A DNA stretch of 64,000 nt from Multifurca ochricompacta (taxonomy: Eukaryota > Basidiomycota > Agaricomycetes > Russulales > Russulaceae): the NCBI GenBank assembly GCA_022496185.1, contig WTXG01000004.1, positions 682,001 to 746,000 of the forward strand. Direction: 5' to 3'. Below the pieces are notes generated by a model, which had not been told where the DNA came from, did not search any database, and worked only from the letters and a program-made list of their open reading frames with translations. Position 1 is the stretch's first letter. Each line of letters starts with the position of its first letter. This document shows positions 58,960-64,000 of the stretch, one piece after another. The position numbers were made by a program, and so were the translations under genes.

Positions 58960-61900
58960 TTATGATAGATGGAAGCTTCCGATACCTTCCTTCATTGCCA
59001 TTTGCAACTTCTCCAACATCACCTCCTTCGAACTATATTCTGGTAACTTCAAGTAGTTGACGCATGTCATAACACTCGGAAGATAGTCATCCGCTTTGAG
59101 CGGCGCTTCGTGTGGCTTGCGTACGACAGTCAACGGTGGGTTGAGCCCACGGAAACCTTCAACAAGACGCGCAGACGTGTGGATCAGATGGATTTCAATA
59201 AAGGGGTGCCAAGACCCTGCTTACCTCCTATGGGAAGTTTTGGGCTTCCTGTGAGGAATTGTAGATATTGCCTGCGTGTTGGCGTGTCGAACTCTGACAT
59301 GATTTCAACCAAACTTCGGATTGTTCGACTCTCAACATTGAACCCGTGATCTGCCTTGATTGCCTCATTCAATGCTATAACAAATAAATACCTGCATGCT
59401 TCAAAAGGGGCGAGGTGCTGCTCACTCTCAATGGACCAATCTTCCTCAGCATTACCAAAGAGCATTACTAGCTCGTCAAGCGCGAATGCTTGAAGGTCGG
59501 TGATCGGGAACACTTTTGAAAAGCCTTCTCGGAAAGCCTTAGCTTGTAGCTTGGCACCCTGTCCAATGATGGCTTCGAGAACCTCCGTGATATATTCTTC
59601 AACATTTTCTGAGGTTACGGTCATGTTCCTGCCATTTGGCTAGACAACAACAGCAGTTAACATGACAGTCAAGTATCGCGCCAAGGTCAAATTACCCTAA
59701 GCTCAATATCGTACCCTGGGATTGTAAAGTCCAGAGCCAGGTCTTCAACATCGACCTTCTCCTTTGTAGGTTTCTAAAGTTATCACCCTTGTCAGCCAGC
59801 CGATGAGTTAACTTTCAAAGGAGGCCAACCTTTTCGAGAGGCTTTGTTGATGCCGTGAGCGATCTCAGCTTCTCCAGCGAATTTGCCAGGTCTTCGTCGA
59901 CGAGCTTCTCACGCGTCAGTGGCGACTGGTACAACCCAAGCGACCAACGTACCTTCAACGAGTCAATAGTGAGCGGGACATCTTCCCCAAGCGCAAGCTT
60001 GAGGAACACTTTGTTGAACGACATGTCGATGATCCGCGAATCCAACATCGCTTTTGCCACGAACTGCCCGATGACGCGAATGATATGCGTGCGCTTAGGG
60101 TCACCGTCATTCGCGATGTCCTCGGCGCTGATTGGTGCGGGGAACAGCCCTCGGGGATGGTATACATACGCCCCAGTTCTCAAGGGGTCGTCATCGCGCC
60201 AAATCTTCAGGTCACGCCTTGCAAACTCACGCGATACCAGGGCATAGAACTCGAGAGTCGGACCGAGGCCCGTGCCAACTTCCTCAAAGTACTCCACCTC
60301 AAGGATCGAAGACGACGAGCCGTATAGTTCAAACACTTTCATAGCGCTCTCTAAGATGTGCTTCCGCGAGATCCGGACTTTCTGTCGCTGCAGCCGGCCA
60401 AGGAAGCCAACTCCATCGTCTCGTCGTGAACCATCCTGAGAGCGATTTTGTTGGCTTTGCCATTTGAGGATAAGACGGGCATAACCGAATGAGGTTGACT
60501 GTAGGAAGTTGTACCGCGTAGCGAAGGGGAATAAGAAAGCGAAATGTTGCGGTAGGTCAAGCGCCCAATCAGGAAGACATTGACTGATTAGTTCCATCAG
60601 TGGATCCCAATAAGAATAACTCTCGGGATTTTACCTCGCGACAATCATCGGTTCCTCGAGTTGACGTGTCAACTTGGCCGACAATTTGTTGTTCACGAAT
60701 GCCGATTCGGATAAGCTGCGGTTCGAATGATGTGGTCGCTCGGCTTCTACCACATTCAGCCTGTGAAGGACCCGCAGCAGGCGTAGGATCTTGGCATGCG
60801 GTGCGTCCTCCGGTAGCGAGGACAAAGACGGGGTAGGAGAGCGACTCCGTGTGACGGGTTCGGAACTCTCGCCGCTGCCTCCTGCAGGGCCGGAGACTTT
60901 CTTGAACTTGATCGTATACACCCCTTGCCACAACAGGTGTGGAGGTAATGCCGAACCTGACCCTGCCTTTTTCTTGCGGAGCTCGTGCTGATGGATGGCG
61001 CCATAGATTGTGAGATCGAGTGGTAGTGGATGATCGTCCATTGAGAACTCGAGGTGCCAGTCCGTCTGTTTAGCCTTAAGTGCAGACGCGTACGAGCCCT
61101 TTCCTGATGGCCACCCACGCGGGGCTGGACCCCTTGAGTTGCTTGGGGCCGCTGAAGGTGTGCCCACTCTTGTACCATCAGGGGTCTGCGCCTCAACCTT
61201 AGAGCCATCTAGGAGCGGGGTTTAGTCGGGAGACAAAAAAAGTAGACAACTACAAACCATCCGCAACCGACAGTGTGACTGTCTTCTCCGTCGATGCATT
61301 ATCGGGATCCATCTCGTCGTCGAATACCTATTGATCAGTTCGACTTCGCTCATGACCACTGAAGAAGGGATGGGCAAACCTCAGCCTCCACATCGTCGTC
61401 TGTGAAATCCGCCGTGAATTCGGCGCTATCGCCGAAATTATCTTCGCCAGCCGCGGACATCGGTGGTTCCGTGCTTGCGCTCAAAGAAGTTGGTGGCGGA
61501 TGAGACGGGCCAGCTTCCTCCGTTGGAGGTTCAGAAGCAGACTCGCTTGCCGCAGCAGCGCTCTTTGCGCTAAGCCGTTGGCTGCGCCTGCGCTCGACAG
61601 TGGCGGAGGGACCCGCAGAACTACTGGCTTCCGGCTGTTCCGGTGGCTTGGTGGCGGAAAGACCTCCCGACGTGACGCCGGCGAGCGCGGCCAGCATACC
61701 ACTAAGCCGTGATCCACTGAACATCAGGCCAGAAACGCGAGGTCTGAGGTAATCGTGCAAAGCCTGGAAAGTTGCAATTGCATGAATGGATACAACAATG
61801 TTGTTGAAGTTTTTCGGGATATCGGAGCCTTCAGCAGCGACCAGGCGCAGGCGCAGCTGACGAGCTAGAAGCGATGGCGAGCTGCTTCGTTTTGAATCTG

Positions 61901-64000
61901 ATAGATTCGTGAGAAAGAATCCGGCCACTTATATTGACTCAACCTACCATCCATGCCTTGGGTTACAGTGACAACATCGAATGCTTCCATCCTCGTCAGG
62001 CTCTCTTGTAGCTTCTTCACGAAAATAGAGAAAGGTGTTTGTGAACCCGCGGGTGCCTTCGACTTGCGAGCGGTAAATGCATCGAGCAGCAGCTCCTGCC
62101 GTCGAGAGATGGGAACTAATACCAAAGATTAAGAAAGCAGCCAACAAATAGGGTCCGAACACCACGCACTGCTCTGTGTTTTGTCGGTGGAGAACTGCAA
62201 GAGCCCATCTATAACACCGCTCTGCAGAAGCTCAAAGCTCGACACGGATGTATGCGCCGACGTAAACAACGTTGCAAGTTCCCTTAACGCGCTGCCAACT
62301 TCCTTCTCGCTAGCACCCGGAACGGAGATGCGCTCGACCAGCCTACGCAGCGTCGCAAAAACGTTGTCGGCTTCCGCGCTTTCCTTGCCCGTGAGATATC
62401 GAAAGCGAAGGACGCGCGCTCGCAAAGTTACTGCGTCCTCGGGGTCAAGCGAGAGTGAGGAAACTTCTTGAAACCCGGTATCCCTGCTGCAAGCGCTGGT
62501 GAGACCGAGATGGGAGGTGGAGGCGGAAAGTCTGGCGCTGAAGAAGCATCGGAGAGGTCCTTGTCTTTGTCCTTGTCGTTGTTGCTACCCTTCTTCCTCG
62601 AGGAGATGAGCGTTCGTTCAGCAAGCAGTTCAACCTCGTGGAAGACACCCTCTCGCCGAAAAGCCGGCCGGTATTCTTCTGGAATCTTAGACAGAAGAAG
62701 CTCGACAAGTTGCAAAGCGCCAATGACGAGGGTGGGATGATCTTTGGATGATAGAATGGAGGAAGCGAAGCTTGCTATAGGTACAGACTAGGAGAAGTGA
62801 GTTTGCATCCCTTCATAGGAAAGTTGCTACACCCCCACTTACGGTGAGAACTCGCTTAATTTCGTCAGCTTCCAAGTAGCTGATTGCTTTCAGAAGCCCC
62901 GTCAACGTCTTGATCCTTACAGTGGTTATAACGCTTGCTGCATATACGTCCACCAAAATTGGTACAATAAGCTGCATGAATCTGCCCACAACTTCGGGCT
63001 TCCCGCGTAGCATGTCTGTCCGGTCAGGGGGAGACTCCTTGTTTGAAGTAGGTGGCTCATCGGCCTCATGCGTACTGTCAGCCGGTGTTGGCGTCGCGTT
63101 CTCTGACGCAGGCGCGGGTGTCGCTGTTGCAGAAGATGACGGCGTAGATCCGACACCGAGAGCATACAGTTGCGCTTGCTGCGCCTGACGTGCTGCAGCG
63201 CGTTCTGCTTTTGCCTTCGCCTTGATCATCCTCGCAAGAGACTTCTCCGTATATGCTTTGTGGTCATAAACGCCATCTCAAAAGCAAAATGAGCACAGTT
63301 GAGCCAAGAAACTGAGGTTTCGGCATACCTTTCGGCAGGGGCGGAAGCAGTTCGGCAATGAGGCTCAGGGCTTCTTCCACTTGATCTTTAGGCCGGTGGG
63401 CGAGATTCTGCATCACGGTCATATCGGCAAGGCCTCCTCCAAGGCCTTGGCCATTCGGAGCGTTACCTTGTTCCTCGCTTTCGGAGCGAGACGATGGGAG
63501 GACGCCAGTCAAAATCTGATATAGGGTGTCGACTATGCCTGCTTCCAGTAGCACGATTGTGATGTTTGGACTTGCACGTGCAGAGGTCGCCAAAGCGCGT
63601 AACAGCTGAGTGAACGTGTTGGCCGCAATCAGAGGAGAGCCACCCGCAGGCAGCAAAAGGATGTTACAGCCGCGATGAGCTCAGCGTCTACGAGAATCTC
63701 GAGATTCTCTGGTGACGACCGGTAGTATGAATCGATTACGCGAATAACGCAGAGGCAAGCGAACTCAACAAGACGTTGGTCCGAGTAGCCAAGGCAGTTG
63801 CGGATGATAGGCCACACGCTACGAATCATCTGAAAGTGTTCTGGGGGCACATTGCGGCAACAGTTCGACGCCGCCTGCAGAGCCGTACGCTGTACGGCGA
63901 TAGAGAAGAAGTCGAGGTAATTTAATAAAGCAGCAAGGCCGTTCTCACGGACAATAGAGCTTGGAAATCCTCGGAAATCTTTTCCAGAGTCTGCAAAAGA
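58960..64000 (-). CDS. UFD4: HECT E3 ubiquitin ligase, Ufd4/TRIP12 family (5' end missing)
   Basis: E3 ligase of the ubiquitin-fusion-degradation and N-degron pathways. The window holds the C-terminal part; the gene continues past 64000. Armadillo-type repeats lie at the right ([40 protein letters not shown]). A low-complexity Ser/Glu region follows near 61400-61700, then [20 protein letters not shown], the HECT N-lobe ([57 protein letters not shown]) and C-lobe ([34 protein letters not shown]). The catalytic cysteine is in [17 protein letters not shown], codon 59062-59064. Ends GIGSFHLS, stop at 58960. Many introns. One probable missing base near 63661-63668 between LIAAV and [18 protein letters not shown]. 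Confidence 0.9.

Overview
The window is nuclear DNA of a filamentous basidiomycete, most likely an Agaricomycete. The evidence is dense short genes with many 45-90 base introns, fungal cell-wall genes (chitin deacetylase, RhoGEF of the Rom2 type), a small GH45-type secreted cellulase, a fungus-specific DUF7330 family and several Agaricomycete-style orphan proteins. I cannot place the order. No transposon, CRISPR array, viral gene or bacterial feature was recognised.

Layout. 1-1.8 kb: no gene seen. 1.8-7.3 kb (minus): Arp8 of the INO80 remodeller, then two serine/proline-rich orphan proteins. 7.5 kb: intron-bearing tRNA-Pro(AGG). 7.8-12.1 kb (plus): an intact DUF7330 gene followed by two decayed relatives. 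12.8-15.0 kb (plus): M20 peptidase/amidohydrolase. 15.9-22.5 kb (minus): J-protein co-chaperone, a low-complexity orphan, carnitine acetyltransferase. 23.2-34.3 kb (plus): RhoGEF, GPI-type chitin deacetylase, Sec1/Munc18. 34.6-37.8 kb (minus): proteasome ATPase Rpt4 and an Agaricomycete orphan family protein. 37.9 kb: second tRNA-Pro(AGG). 38.3-45.5 kb (plus): TFIP11/Ntr1 splicing factor, ribosomal protein S4, 14-TM MFS exporter. 45.8-47.9 kb (minus): two tandem dual-specificity phosphatases. 48.2-49.8 kb (plus): DHHC palmitoyltransferase. 50.0-50.8 kb (minus): GH45-type endoglucanase. 52.5-58.0 kb (plus): PB1 plus multi-ZZ-finger protein and a truncated tandem copy. 58.1-64 kb (minus): SF3b subunit PHF5A/Rds3 and the 3' part of a Ufd4/TRIP12 HECT ubiquitin ligase.

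The genes are mostly housekeeping and not one pathway. Loose themes are cell-wall building and secretion (RhoGEF, chitin deacetylase, Sec1), ubiquitin/proteasome (Rpt4, Ufd4, ZZ protein) and splicing (TFIP11, PHF5A). The strongest observations concern gene structure: a 4-base microexon in chitin deacetylase, two GC-AG introns, a perfect hairpin covering a 5' splice site in the J-protein gene, and an in-frame upstream start that could give the carnitine acetyltransferase both mitochondrial and peroxisomal forms. At least sixteen conserved genes or exons are broken by what looks like one missing base, often in a short run. This points to sequence error and should be resolved before any gene here is called a pseudogene.
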